Assembly: GCA_014529385.2 (NCBI GenBank)
Contig: CM043969.1
Location: 21,048,946-21,079,445 of the forward strand
Reading direction: 5' to 3'
DNA from: Adiantum capillus-veneris
Lineage: Eukaryota > Streptophyta > Polypodiopsida > Polypodiales > Pteridaceae
Length of the DNA: 30,500 bases
The notes under the pieces are model-generated. The model was not told where the DNA came from. It did not search any database and saw nothing but the letters and a program-made list of their open reading frames with translations. Every line of letters begins with the position of its first letter. The stretch's first letter is position 1. Positions 20,021 to 30,378 of the stretch are shown one piece after another. The position numbers and the translations under genes were made by a program.

Positions 20021-20073
20021 TTTCATTTGAAGACAATTTACAACTAAAAAATTATAAATTGTCTTAAATGAAA
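20021..20073. repeat. Imperfect inverted repeat (hairpin)
   Basis: TTTCATTTGAAGACAATTTA is followed after about 10 bases by its near-complement ending GTCTTAAATGAAA. Arms are about 20 bp with few mismatches. Related words recur up to 20190, so it may be part of a decayed MITE, but no outer ends were found. Confidence 0.6.
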
Positions 20074-20634
20074 AAAAATATTCACAACTAATAATGAAAG
20101 AACTGTAAATTGTAAAGAAATTGTAAATTTCTTCACAAAAATTTATAAATTATCCTTAAATGAAAGAATTTCTTCACAACTGAGAAAAAAAATTCAAGTT
20201 TTGGCTATAATAGGCAAATGTCACCTTGGCGTAACATGTATCATTATTAGGGATTAGGTTTAGACAATCCCAGTGTTTGATGAAATAAATTTCAAAGGAC
20301 AAACTCATATATACATGCCACATATAACACTTAATTAAGAGAATTTTGCAAGAAGAAAAATGCCATTAAGTAGTGCCATCTTCATGAAATATTATTATTG
20401 TAAACTTAAATTTTCACACCCAATTACTTAGGCCCGTCATTCCTTTGGAAATGTTTCTATAGTGCAATGATCAATGTCATTTGATTATACTTTGTTGTCA
20501 TTTAATGTCAATATTAACTCTAAAATCAGAACCTATATTGAAATAATCACATTGGTTTCTTTACATAGTTCACTACAACATTTATGTCAGAAACAACAAA
20601 CTAAACTTCTAAGTTCAGCCAAATTTAGTCAACA

Positions 20635-20668
20635 CTAGTATGTGACCCGCGCGCGTTGCTACTGTGGC
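20635..20668 (-). mobile_element. Helitron-type 3' terminus
   Basis: On the - strand this ends GCAACGCGCGCGGGTCACATA then CTAG, followed by T. Helitrons end in CTRR next to a host T, with a GC-rich hairpin about 10 bases before the end. Here the stem is imperfect, but the GC-rich core and CTAG end fit. The same terminal sequence recurs at 30348. The element body should extend to higher coordinates; no 5' TC end could be fixed and no Rep/helicase frame is present, so it would be non-autonomous. Confidence 0.55.
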
Positions 20669-22189
20669 CAAGAGGAAGTCTGGTCCAATTTAGGTAAACC
20701 CCCCTATGGTAAGAAACATTCGAACCCATGATCTAAGAAGCTCCACAATATCAGCTTAATTTATGCATTAATCATAATGTTTCTTACCTCTCTTCATTAA
20801 CTATTTCAAATCATGAATACTACTTATAGTCACCCTCCTTAATCTTTTTTTAGTAATCAATGTACTACCTTACATATCCATAATACCAACACACTTAAAT
20901 TTACTGTGTATTTGGCAAAAGTATGCCCCAACTTAGCCTTGAGCTAGTTGGAAATTGAAATTGGCCACTTGAGACAATAAGGAAAAGGAAAAAATCGTGT
21001 AAAGGTTTGGTAAGAAATAGTGTAGCAATGGAAAAAAAGCTATTTTGCATTATCTCTTGTTTAGGATTTCCTTAAAAGTTATTTTTTTATGTTTGGTAAA
21101 TTACAAGATAATTATGTGATTAAGGATTGATCTGTCCAACTTTTGTATATAGGAATATCCAACCCTAAAATTAAAAGGATGCCTCCCAAGGGGGTTTAAC
21201 GGACCACTGAATTTGACATCTTCCCTTCTTAAGGCATTTTCCCTTCAAGTAAGAAGCGCAAGTGTTTCAATTGACAAAGGAGCATATCATCTCCTTAGAT
21301 AATCCTACAACATTTTAAATATGAGGATAAAATCCCATTATTATAAAGTCAAGCCTTAGATATTGGGCATTAAATGATGTTATCTAGCTTTGACATTTCT
21401 AAATTCAATCCTTTGTTTTTTCCCCCTCAGATTGAACCTGATCAGTATGATTATAATAATTATAATCATACTATATATGCTTTTTAGATCAAAAGTCAAG
21501 AGGGTTTTGGTCTCTTGTGGCAATACTAACATCATATAAAGCAGCCAATTTGAGAAAATAGTATAGAATCAATATTTTTCATGAGAGGTGTCTAGAATAT
21601 TCTTTTAGTATGTTAGGTAGCATGATGTGTGAATATATATTTTTTTGTCTTTGAAAGGATGGCCCAAAATATTGCTCTTTTTTTAAGAAGGGGCAATAAT
21701 AGAGGAATCCCTTCAAATGGCTAGTGTAGTCGCACCAATAAATTTGAAATTTATCCCTAAGTTCATATTAAAACTGAGAAAACCTACATATTTTGGAGAC
21801 ATTTATCATCTATAAATCTTAAAATATACTCTTTTCCACGGCTAGGCTATTCAAGTGTTTAGAAAAAGGGTTTTTTTTTAACGGTGGAATTTGAAGATCT
21901 TCTTAAAGTTGATCATGAACAACTGTTATTTTAAACCTCTTTAAAATGCATGTAAGCATATCACACAATATATATTTTTGCTTCTTCTAAATCTAGGGAA
22001 AATTTGGTCAATTTACCTCTACTAATTCTCATATCTAGGTCTGCCAAGTTTTTGGAGATTTTTTAAAAAAAAGAAGTGCCTTCAGTATGCATTAGGAGTG
22101 TTTTGTTTCTATAAAGTAGCACTACCTTTAAAACTTTTATTTTTAGCATTGCATTTAATATGAAGTAGCAATTAAAATAGCAATGTTTT
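20669..22189. other. AT-rich DNA, no gene seen
   Basis: Frequent stops in all frames and no motif. By position it may belong to the body of the Helitron whose 3' end lies at 20635. Nothing in it can be assigned. Confidence 0.5.
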
Positions 22190-22975
22190 CTTTGTGTATC
22201 CCAATGATAGAGCAAAACCTAGGCTTAGTGTAATCCTATAAAACCTAAATCTGAAGGCGAAGGATTGTGTAATGGTGAGTGCTCGAGAAAACCCAAGTTT
22301 AGTCTAGCCCCACCTATCTGAAGATTCTAAATTTGAAGGCAAAGAATCATGTACCATTGAGTGCTCACAAAACCAACCTTTAGTCTAGCCCCACCTATCT
22401 CTAGATTCTAAATTTGAAGGCACAAAAACCTATAAATCCTAGAGAAATTTAGTGAAATAACCTTCGAATATAGGAAATTAATTCACCTCTAAAACTTCTC
22501 ATTTGTAGGTTTTCAAAGTTTGCGGTATAGAGGAATCAGGATTGTGTATCAGCCAGTAGTCGAAAAAACCCAGGTTTAGAGTAATCCCAACTACAATTTT
22601 TTAGGTTTACCTCTAAATTCTAAATTAGAAGTCAAGAAAACCTACAAAGCCAATATAAATTTAGCATAAAATATGTCAAATTGCCTCTAAATTTCTCATA
22701 TCTAGGAGCATGGTTGATAAAGAAAGCCGTTTAGTGTAATCCTATATGCAGGGTTTCCAAGTTTGCGATAAAGAGGATTGTGTATTCTTGAAAAAACCCA
22801 AGGTTACTATAATCCCAACTACAAATTTTTTAGCTTACCTCTAAATTCTAAATTTGAAGGCTAGAAAGTCTACAAAACCTAGATAAATTTAGTGTAAAAA
22901 CTTCAAATTACCTCTCAATTTTTCCATACTTAGGAGCTAGCATGGTTAACAAAGAAAGCGATTTAGTGGAGCACT
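22190..22975. repeat. Diverged tandem repeats
   Basis: Recurring phrases such as CCTCTAAATTCTAAATTTGAAGG, AATCCCAACTACAA, TTTAGTGTAATCCTAT and CCCCACCTATCT appear two or more times in the same order. Two large units begin near 22485 and 22684 and a partial third near 22911, giving a period of about 200-227 bp. Two shorter units of about 90 bp lie at 22280-22430. It is non-coding. Confidence 0.7.
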
Positions 22976-23093
22976 ACTACTAAGTCTCTCTTTGTCTCTA
23001 TGCCTCTCTCCCTGTCTGTGTCTCTGTGCATTGGCAACACAAGTGCTCTGCTTTGGGCCTTGTCAATGTTGATCGATAATACATGGAATCAGC

Positions 23094-23206
<113 letters not shown>

Positions 23207-23256
23207 TGTTGAGGGAAAATGTGCCTCAGCTTAATATAGTGTGATTTTCAATTTTC

Positions 23257-23692
23257 AAAAATGTTGGTTGAGGGCAAGAGGAAAAGGAGAAATTCCACCC
23301 CAAAATAGAGAAAGATAGTGTAAAAACCAAAAAACAACCAAATTTTTTTTAACTTTCCGCTTGGGAATCAAAAATGCTGGTTGAGGGCAAGGTAAAAGGA
23401 GAAATTCCTCCCCAAAATCGAGAATCATAGTGTAAAAATAACCTAAGTTTCTAAACTCTCCGCTTCAAAATCATTAAAAATGCCGGTTGAGGGCAAGGGG
23501 AAAAGGTAAAATTCCTCCCCAAAATCGAGAAAAATAGTGTAAAAACAACCTAATTTTCTAAACTTTTCGCTTGGCAATCATAAAAAATGCCGATTGAGGG
23601 GGCAAGGGGAAAAGGCGAAAGTCCGTCCTAAAATTGAGAAAAAGGTGTAAAAATAACCTAATTTTCTAAACTTTCCGCTTGGCATATTCAAG
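23257..23692. repeat. Four-copy tandem array, 106-113 bp units
   Basis: Units have the word ATGCCGGTTGAGGGCAAG or a variant at 23261, 23374, 23480 and 23587. Each continues GGAAAAGG..., CTCCCCAAAATCGAGAA, TAGTGTAAAAA, ACCTAATTTTCTAAAC and TTTCCGCTTGG. Spacings are 113, 106 and 107 bp. The units differ by substitutions and small indels. The array has no long open frame. Confidence 0.9.
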
Positions 23693-23971
23693 GAGAGTGC
23701 ATGTCACTAAATCCCCATGGAGTGCATTAAATTTCTCGTGTAGTGACATGCAGTGCAACACCATGAAATTTTATGCGCGGACATATGGTGTGCCTCAAGA
23801 GGGGCTGAATTTCTGTGGGTAGATGGCACCAAGATGAGATTGGTGGGAGAGGACAAATAAGTGAGTTGCACTCAGCTTTTGCCTTCATCTCCTCTAGCGC
23901 AATCCTTGGAGCCTCTGCAACTGCAGAGCAACAATATCTCCTTCTGCCGCGCGTTCGTGCATGCTTTGGTG

Positions 23972-23974
<3 letters not shown>

Positions 23975-24046
<72 letters not shown>
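23975..24046. repeat. (GA)n microsatellite
   Basis: A continuous 72-bp GA run followed after a few bases by a short AC-rich stretch. Frames through it are Arg-Glu or Ser-Leu artefacts. Confidence 0.95.
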
Positions 24047-24049
<3 letters not shown>

Positions 24050-24189
24050 TGTACACACACAAACACATGTTCATTAACTGACCTTGTCACATTAGCGCTT
24101 TCTTTGTGTCGACTCTAGCTTTCACACACATACAGTCATGCACATATCTGCGTACAGCTGCAACAATATGCCCGCTTCTGTGCTTCCTC

Positions 24190-24194
<5 letters not shown>

Positions 24195-24220
<26 letters not shown>

Positions 24221-24250
24221 GATTTGCAAGCTATGAGTAGCTGCCATATG

Positions 24251-24348
<98 letters not shown>

Positions 24349-24388
24349 CTACACCTGTGGTAAAGGGCAGTGTTCTCTCTCTCTCTCT

Positions 24389-24453
<65 letters not shown>
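24195..24453. repeat. Cluster of CA and CT microsatellites
   Basis: CA 24195-24220; CT 24252-24314 joined to AC 24315-24346; CT 24374-24453 with a short CCCTCC interruption. About two thirds of the interval is simple repeat. Confidence 0.95.
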
Positions 24454-24456
<3 letters not shown>

Positions 24457-24459
24457 TAT

Positions 24460-24925
24460 TTTTCTATGCCTGGGCCATGGAGTAGGACCAGACAAGAAAA
24501 ACCAAGCAAAGACAAAAAAACAAACTCCCAACCCAAGCCCACCAACAAGGAACTATGGTTGCAGATGTGCTGCTAAAATCTGCTGCCAAGGAATGTGCAA
24601 TGCAGTCTCGGTGCCAGATTGTATCAATGATTATCCACGAACATGATCACTTAACAGTTCAGCAAAAAGGAAAAGAGAGAATGTTGTCTTTAGTTTGAAA
24701 GAGAGGGACGAAAGTCGAGATGAGAACAAGATATTGTGAAATTATTGAGCAATTTGGATAGTGAAAATATTTTTTTTACAACAAGTTTTACAAAACTTAT
24801 CTTTAGCTTCAAAACCTTTCGTCGATGCAGCTTCGTAAGCTTCCACTTTGCTTGAAGGTATCAGGGCTTCCACCCTATAGGGTAGCGCAGGTATTTGGCT
24901 TGCACCCTATAGGGCAGCGTGGTGA
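24460..24925. other. Spacer with duplicated CCCTATAGGG palindrome
   Basis: No gene is supported. A 10-bp palindrome CCCTATAGGG occurs at 24873-24882 and 24905-24914, each followed by (T/C)AGCG. A short cysteine-rich frame near 24560-24640 (CRCAAKICCQGMC) faintly recalls a chitin-binding domain but lacks its spacing. Confidence 0.5.
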
Positions 24926-24928
24926 CTC

Positions 24929-24934
24929 GTCTCT

Positions 24935-25001
<67 letters not shown>
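24929..25001. repeat. Compound (TC)n(AC)n microsatellite
   Basis: TC 24929-24972 with one interruption, then AC 24973-25001. Confidence 0.95.
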
Positions 25002-25002
<1 letters not shown>

Positions 25003-25229
25003 CAGCCTCATGGAAAACTCACTCACTCTCTCTCAAGAGTAGCCCCGAACATGCGTCCTAAGCGTCTTCTTTCTCTCTCTATTGTCCCTTTATTAATAGC
25101 ACCCATTTGTGATTAACTTTTTACAATTCTCACACCCAACTCAAAAAAAAAGCCTTCACATTCATCACATCCATGGACCCATTAAGTTATTGCTAAGAAC
25201 CAACCGCCCATCACATGGGGAGTACACAC

Positions 25230-25236
25230 TATAAAG
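25230..25236 (+). promoter_or_regulatory. TATA-box-like site
   Basis: TATAAAG with C/T-rich sequence following, about 40 bases before the first ATG of the long frame at 25267. It looks like a Pol II or LTR promoter, but only by sequence. Confidence 0.35.
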
Positions 25237-25266
25237 GAAACCCCTCCTAGTTCTCTCGGCCTTAAT

Positions 25267-26190
25267 TTGGCATGCAACAAAGGGATTCTTTCCCTCTTTC
25301 CCTCGCTATGCTACTATGCAAAACAAGCCCAGCCTCGCAGCAAAGGACTCCCTACCCTCTCATGGGTCGCGCTACTGCAGCAGTCCACGAGGGCTCGCTC
25401 TCTCTCTCTCCTCGAATCGGCTATGGCCTGCCACACCACGTCTCTCTCTCTTACTCACGTGCTTTCTGCAGAGGTGCCTACACCCCTCTTGCTCGCGACT
25501 TGCAGCAGCCTACTAGGGCTCTCAATCTCCCTCTCGGGTCACGGCACTCAGGCCTGCTCGCAACAGCCTCAGCACTCGGCAATCTCTCAGCCCCCGCTCT
25601 CGATATTGGCAGCAACCTCCCCCTGCAATATTGAGCGGCTCTATATGGAGTACTGCCTCTCCTGCTCGCTTTACACCGTCCCTCGGCATCACACAAACCT
25701 CCAACACGGCCTGCTCGCTATCCGCTATAGCCATGGCCTCATGATCTCCACGGCCTCTCTCATGGCATGCTTGAAAGCCTCATCCTCTTGCTTCCCTCGC
25801 GGCTATGGCCTGCATGGCCTCTCTCACGACTCTCTCAAGCACCCCTTCTCTCGCCTGGCCTGCATACGGCGGCTCTTCCTTTCGCCCCAATCGGCACCTC
25901 TTTTTTTTTTTCCCACCTGGTCGCAGCTCGTGAGCTTAACAAAAACCCTTAAATCACCCATTTTTCCCATTAAAAAAAAAACTCCTCAAGGCTTTGTTCA
26001 CACCCCCCTTTCCTCCGACTTGGCCACCTACAGAGGAACTCTCCGTCTCGTCTCTCCCACGGCTTGCAGCAACCCTTCAACAGCCCTTGGCCTCGCTCGC
26101 ATGGCTTGCCCCACTACAACTAGTTGGCGGCTCGTGCTCTCAAAGTGCACGGTGTCCCATGGCAATGCGTTATTTGAATATCTATCATAG
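25267..26190 (+). other. 307-codon low-complexity open frame, probably not a gene
   Basis: An open frame in a segment that is GC-richer than its surroundings and biased to C and T on the + strand. The protein is almost half Ser, Leu and Ala with scattered Cys and His, and has no domain, signal or conserved motif I recognise. The DNA is full of repeated words such as CTCTCTC, GGCTATGGCCTGC and GGCCTC, and the other + frames are also open for 60-120 codons, which indicates that composition alone keeps the frame open. A TATA-like site precedes it, so it may lie in the leader of an element. I do not assign a function. Confidence 0.2.
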
Positions 26191-26525
26191 CAATCATATT
26201 AGCACTCTATCTCTAGATATGGCATACACGCAAACCAAAGCATGTGCTATATAGTGCAGAGAAAAACGATGTTAGAAGTGAGGCGCCGGTTGTGGAAAAA
26301 CAAGCATAACATAATCATTTCCCTTCATGGTTTTGAACCGCATCAAGTCCATTGCCTGGTTGATCTCTATCTATTGGCCCTCACGTTTCCCTTTGTTTAC
26401 CTGCAAAACAGCTCCAACTAGCCGATCAAGTGCAAGTATCGCTAACAAATAGCACATAAAATAAATCTTTTCAAGTGCAATTCTCATGCAGTCATGCTAT
26501 TGTGCGGCGAAAAAAAACTCTAACA
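26191..26525. other. Spacer, nothing recognised
   Basis: No gene, repeat or RNA structure seen. Confidence 0.4.
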
Positions 26526-26591
<66 letters not shown>

Positions 26592-26592
26592 C
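26526..26592. repeat. Compound (CT)n(AC)n microsatellite
   Basis: CT 26526-26550 then AC 26551-26592 with a single extra A. Confidence 0.95.
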
Positions 26593-26790
26593 ATGCACGA
26601 CGGGCAGGTATGACACACAGAGGGCGTATAAGTGACCAGGCTTGATTGGTCACACACATGCACGCTCACCCTGGCAATGAGGATGCCTTAGGCTTGATTG
26701 GGTAGTGGGTGCACGGCGGGCAGGCTTGACACACAAGGCGTAGCGAGCAGGCTTTATTGGTCACATACATGCACATTGACCCAGGCGTCA
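26593..26790. repeat. Two-copy diverged direct repeat, ~116 bp
   Basis: TGCACGACGGGCAGG...TGACACACA...GGCGTA...TGATTGGTCACACACATGCAC starts at 26594. It recurs from 26710 as TGCACGGCGGGCAGG...TGACACACA...GGCGTAG...TTATTGGTCACATACATGCAC. Both end near a (C)CCAGGC/CCTGGC word. Confidence 0.75.
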
Positions 26791-27219
26791 TAGTCAGATG
26801 CATTCATTATTTATCCTTTCCAAGTTGATGAAGGTCAGCACGACAATACCAAACGTCAACTCTTTTATACTTTGAAACTCTTTATTTTTTGAAGGTCAAC
26901 GGGGGATTTGGGTGCAACATTTTTTTTAAAAGCCAAAAAAAGTGCAAAGGTTCATAGCTTCCAAACATGCGACACGTGGAGGGGCTCTTTGAGCTCGAAA
27001 ATTTTAAGATGCATTATAAAGAGTATAGAAGTAACTTCTCCATGTTTACCTATGAAACAATTTGATGCACATCTACTAGTCACCTTTTGCCATATATCTA
27101 TTCCTCCCTTTGTAATATATCTCTCTATAACCTTCAAAAATATTTGTTGTGAAAAAATAAATCATACAAACAAAACTATAATCTACTTTTGCATTCCATT
27201 TCCTAAGAGGCCACCATGA

Positions 27220-28023
27220 TTCTTCACCTTGTTTTCTTTTTCTTTTTCTTTGTGCCATTGACTTCCTTTTTCTTATATTTGATTTGATTTTGTTTCCTTT
27301 CAATTTCAGTTATTATCATTTCATCTCATTTTCATTTTGATTCCATTACTAAATTATGTTGCATTTCAATTTCATTCCCTTTCAATTTCATTTCATTTAT
27401 TTGTATTTTAGCCCAAAACAATAATAAAAATTTCAAAAAAAATAAAAAAGGGGGAGTAAAGAAAAATCAATAAAAAAATAAAAACAAAAAACAAGAAATT
27501 TTAAAAATTAGAAATTTCAAATAAAACACAAAATTAAGAAAATTCACCAAAAACCCAAAAAAAAACTCAAAATTTAATAAACAACAAAAAATAATCGTCA
27601 AAAATAAAAAAACTATTTTAAAAAGAAAAAAAAATTAGAAAAAAATATTTAAAAAACCAAACAAAAGACAAAGAACAAAAAATTCAAAAAAATAAAATAG
27701 GAAAAAATCTTTAAAAAGGAAAATTCAAAAAAAATAAAGAGAAATTCAAATAAAAATTTACAAAAATTATCAAAAAGTAGAAAATTCAAATAAAAACAAC
27801 AAAAACTCAAAAAAATATTCTACAAAATTAAAAATTAATAAAAATCATAATTACTCCAAAAAAAATCACAAAAACATTAAAAACCTCTAAAAATTAAAAA
27901 ATTTACATTTGATTTTCTTGTTTCTTCTTTTGAGCTTTTACCTTTTTTTTTTTAATTAAAAAAAATTAATTTTACATTTGTTTGGTTTTTTTAAACATAT
28001 TTTGAGTTTATTAAAAAACCAAA
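27220..28023. repeat. Extreme A-rich and T-rich low-complexity blocks
   Basis: About 27220-27415 is T-rich with repeated words like TTTCAATTTCATTTC. From 27418 to 27905 the + strand is overwhelmingly A, built of degenerate words such as AAATTCAAAAAAAT. A short T-rich block follows (27905-27960). An inverted repeat at 27981-27994 and 28011-28023 (TTTGGTTTTTTTAA and its complement) closes the block. There are no genes here. Confidence 0.85.
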
Positions 28024-28311
28024 AAAATGGAAAAAAAACTGCATTTCGCTTCCCCGACTCTTCTCCTTCCATCACACACACATCCTACACCCTGTACACA
28101 CACCCCCATTCACGCGCATTTAGGCACAGTTAGATATGCTTAGAGTAGGTACATGCCAAGAGATTAGTTTTGTCAAGATTCACCCGATTCGACAGAGCAC
28201 ACGACATTTGTGAGTGACTATTGTTGTGTAGGATTGATCATAGGTCACCCACGTGGCGGTTTTATTTAGATTAGTCACATTGAACATTCGTACATATTAA
28301 CATTGACTTAG
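28024..28311. other. Spacer upstream of the decaying ORF
   Basis: No clear promoter or element end seen. Confidence 0.4.
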
Positions 28312-29461
28312 ATGATGACCATGGCCCTTAGCCGCTCCGATTCAGTATTCTTACGGTTGGTAGGAGAGTACGATGGATTTTTATGTTGTTGTGATCGACC
28401 TATTCGTCGCTATCATGATATTTCTCTATATTATGTGAGGATTTCACCTCATGGCCATTCTACTCCTGCTTTCCAAATGCTTAGAGCCAGTGCACACCCT
28501 ATGATGCGTGATCATCTCATAGATTTCATAAAGGTACTCTACTGAGTCCAGAGGATAGAATCGAGACATGAAATTATAGCAGCATCTCCTCAGGGTCGAC
28601 ACACAATCTTAGCTAGTGATCATTCTCTATATTATGTGAGGCTTTCACCTCATAGCCATTCTACTCCTGGTTTCTAGATGCTTAGAGCCAGTGCACACCC
28701 TATGATGCGTGATCATCGCATAGATTTCATAAAGGTACTCTACCGAGTCCAGAGGATAGAATCGAGACATGAAATTATAGCAGCATCTCTTGAGGGTTGA
28801 CGCACGATCCCAGCTAGTAACCGTTCAGTTACAACAGTATGTTATTTGTTGATGAGGATGATCGCATGTATTCTAGGGAGTCACGGATGCCTAACCTAGA
28901 GCCTCAGATAGATTTTGGTGCATCCATGGGTAGTAGGACCTATGTCGATCTTGATGGTTGGAGCACATACACAATGATCTTTGACCTTCCATATAGACTT
29001 ACCCCTAGACCTAGATTACCTATTCCTAGTGCCATCGTGGAGCCAGAGCCAGTGTTTACTCACACAGTGAGATCACCCCGTAGAGCACCTCCAAAATTCC
29101 CACCTAGACCCATTGTGCTACATGACACCATAGACGATTCCAGATCTAGGTTGAGACCGGAGATTGACGCGTCTGTTGAGCAGTTATCATCTCGAGAGAT
29201 CTATGGAGAGAGACTAAGATGAGCTTGGGACCACAATCCTCACATCCACCATCCACAGTCACCCTTGACAAGACGAGTGCCTCAAAGCTGATTATACCAA
29301 GAGCAGAGCTACCACTAGTTACTGAGATGAGAGCACTCGATGCACGACCCATTGAGACACCATGGACAACGTCACCACATTATGTATCCATGAGAGAGCA
29401 TCCACGGCCCTTGATGACAACACCTACCACACATTTTTCTACAGAGGCTGTGTTAGGGTAA
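28312..29461 (+). pseudogene. Decaying ORF of unknown family with internal duplication
   Basis: The first frame (28312) runs MMTMALSRSDSVFLRLVGEY, then a repeat unit that begins SLYYVR and contains HSTP, MLRASAHPMMRDH, IDFIKVLY and VQRIESRHEIIAAS. The unit is repeated 201 bp later in the same frame. Stops inside include a TGA in unit one where unit two has CGA (28543), and a TAG in unit two where unit one has CAA. A second frame (28839-29222) is proline-rich: FDLPYRLTPRPRLPIPSAIV, RSPRRAPPKFPPRPIVLHD. A third frame (29219-29461) continues with Pro/Thr-rich sequence. Successive frames joined by shifts suggest one former protein of about 380 residues with a C-terminal proline-rich tail. I do not recognise it. 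An LTR-like segment follows, so it may have been an element protein. Confidence 0.45.
28423..28824. repeat. In-frame 201-bp tandem duplication
   Basis: Units 28423-28623 and 28624-28824 are nearly identical from TCTCTATATTATGTGAGG to GCTAGT. The length is 67 codons exactly, so the reading frame is kept across the join. Confidence 0.9.
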
Positions 29462-29700
29462 AGGTGTTGCGCCTTTGCCGGGGGCCGGACGTCCAATGTC
29501 CAGCCACCCACCCATCGTATGTACATACCCTTATTCTTTGTATATGAACAATAACAAGCTCCTCACTCATACTCCCTCTAAGGTTGCTCCGCCCACATAC
29601 TCTCATGCTCCTCCCCTTCCCCGCACGCATCGCATCGCACCGCGCACATGCACATTCACAAGTAATAACACAGCTACGGCGGTAAACCACGCGCACAACA
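29451..29700 (+). repeat. LTR-like segment, unpaired
   Basis: It begins TGTTAGGGTAAAGG and ends GCACAACA, with TGTATATGAACAATAAC inside, a layout seen in plant copia LTRs. No second copy, primer site or polypurine tract was found, so this is only a possibility. Confidence 0.25.
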
Positions 29701-30347
29701 GCTTCCCAATGACAGACACGAGAGCAATGGAGTTTGGCCATGGCGGACGGCAGTGGATCCGGCTTGACAGCATCGGATCGGAGCTCCTACAGTGAGCACC
29801 CGAAGGAGATCGGGCAAGATCTCGGTCCTGGCTACCCGCTGTGTGCATCGACTCCATCGAGTATGGAATTGCTTGAGGATCTTTGAAGCTCTACACAGTA
29901 AGAAATCGGGGAGCTTGGAATTGGGGCAAAGCAAAGGTAAGAGGGCCTTGAAGGTCTTGCAAGCAGGGGAAATAGGCAAGCAGGAGTCAAAGTCGGGCAG
30001 CGTGGAAAACCCAAGCAATTTGGGGCCTGCAGAGAATCGAAAGCAGTAGATAGCGCTACAATTGAGTAGCTTCTGTAGAGGCTTGAGATGTAGACCAACA
30101 AAGAAGTGAAGGCATACCAATTATGTAGTGCTGCCTCATTTTAGCAAATTGGGCCAGATAGCGAGCAACAGATTCCCAAGCAAGGGACCTGCATGAGCAG
30201 AGAATTGGCGGGCAGAGTAATCGAGAGCTTGAGAGCATTTCAAGTGCAAAGGCTTGGGAGTGGGTAAATCCGAGCAAGTAGGAATTGATAAGTAGATTCG
30301 AAGCGGGAAATTGAAGGAGCTTTCAAGCAAGCAATATTGCAAAGCCA
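29701..30347. other. Purine-rich spacer, no gene seen
   Basis: Rich in AAGCAAG and GGGGAAAT-type words. Several - strand frames of 70-148 codons are open but have no motif or plausible composition. Confidence 0.4.
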
Positions 30348-30378
30348 CTAGTATGTGACCCGCGCGTTGCTGCGGCTA
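30348..30378 (-). mobile_element. Helitron-type 3' terminus
   Basis: On the - strand a GC-rich hairpin (CCGC at 30375-30372, GCGG at 30363-30360) is followed by GTCACATACTAG and a T at 30347. The last 20 or so bases match the terminus at 20635. The body would extend rightward and leave the window. Confidence 0.6.

Noticed and set aside
23257-23692. CRISPR array
   Set aside because: Units are whole-length diverged tandem repeats with no unique spacers, in a plant nuclear context.
24560-24640. Cysteine-rich peptide CRCAAKICCQGMC as a hevein-type chitin-binding domain
   Set aside because: Starts like the C-x-C-A-x3-C-C core, but later cysteine spacing is wrong, and the frame comes from a microsatellite.
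23727-24646. Ser-Leu, His-Thr and Arg-Glu-rich frames on both strands
   Set aside because: Artefacts of CT, GA and AC runs.
29674-30120. 148-codon - strand frame
   Set aside because: Overlaps several equally long frames in both directions; Leu/Ser/Cys-rich with no motif.
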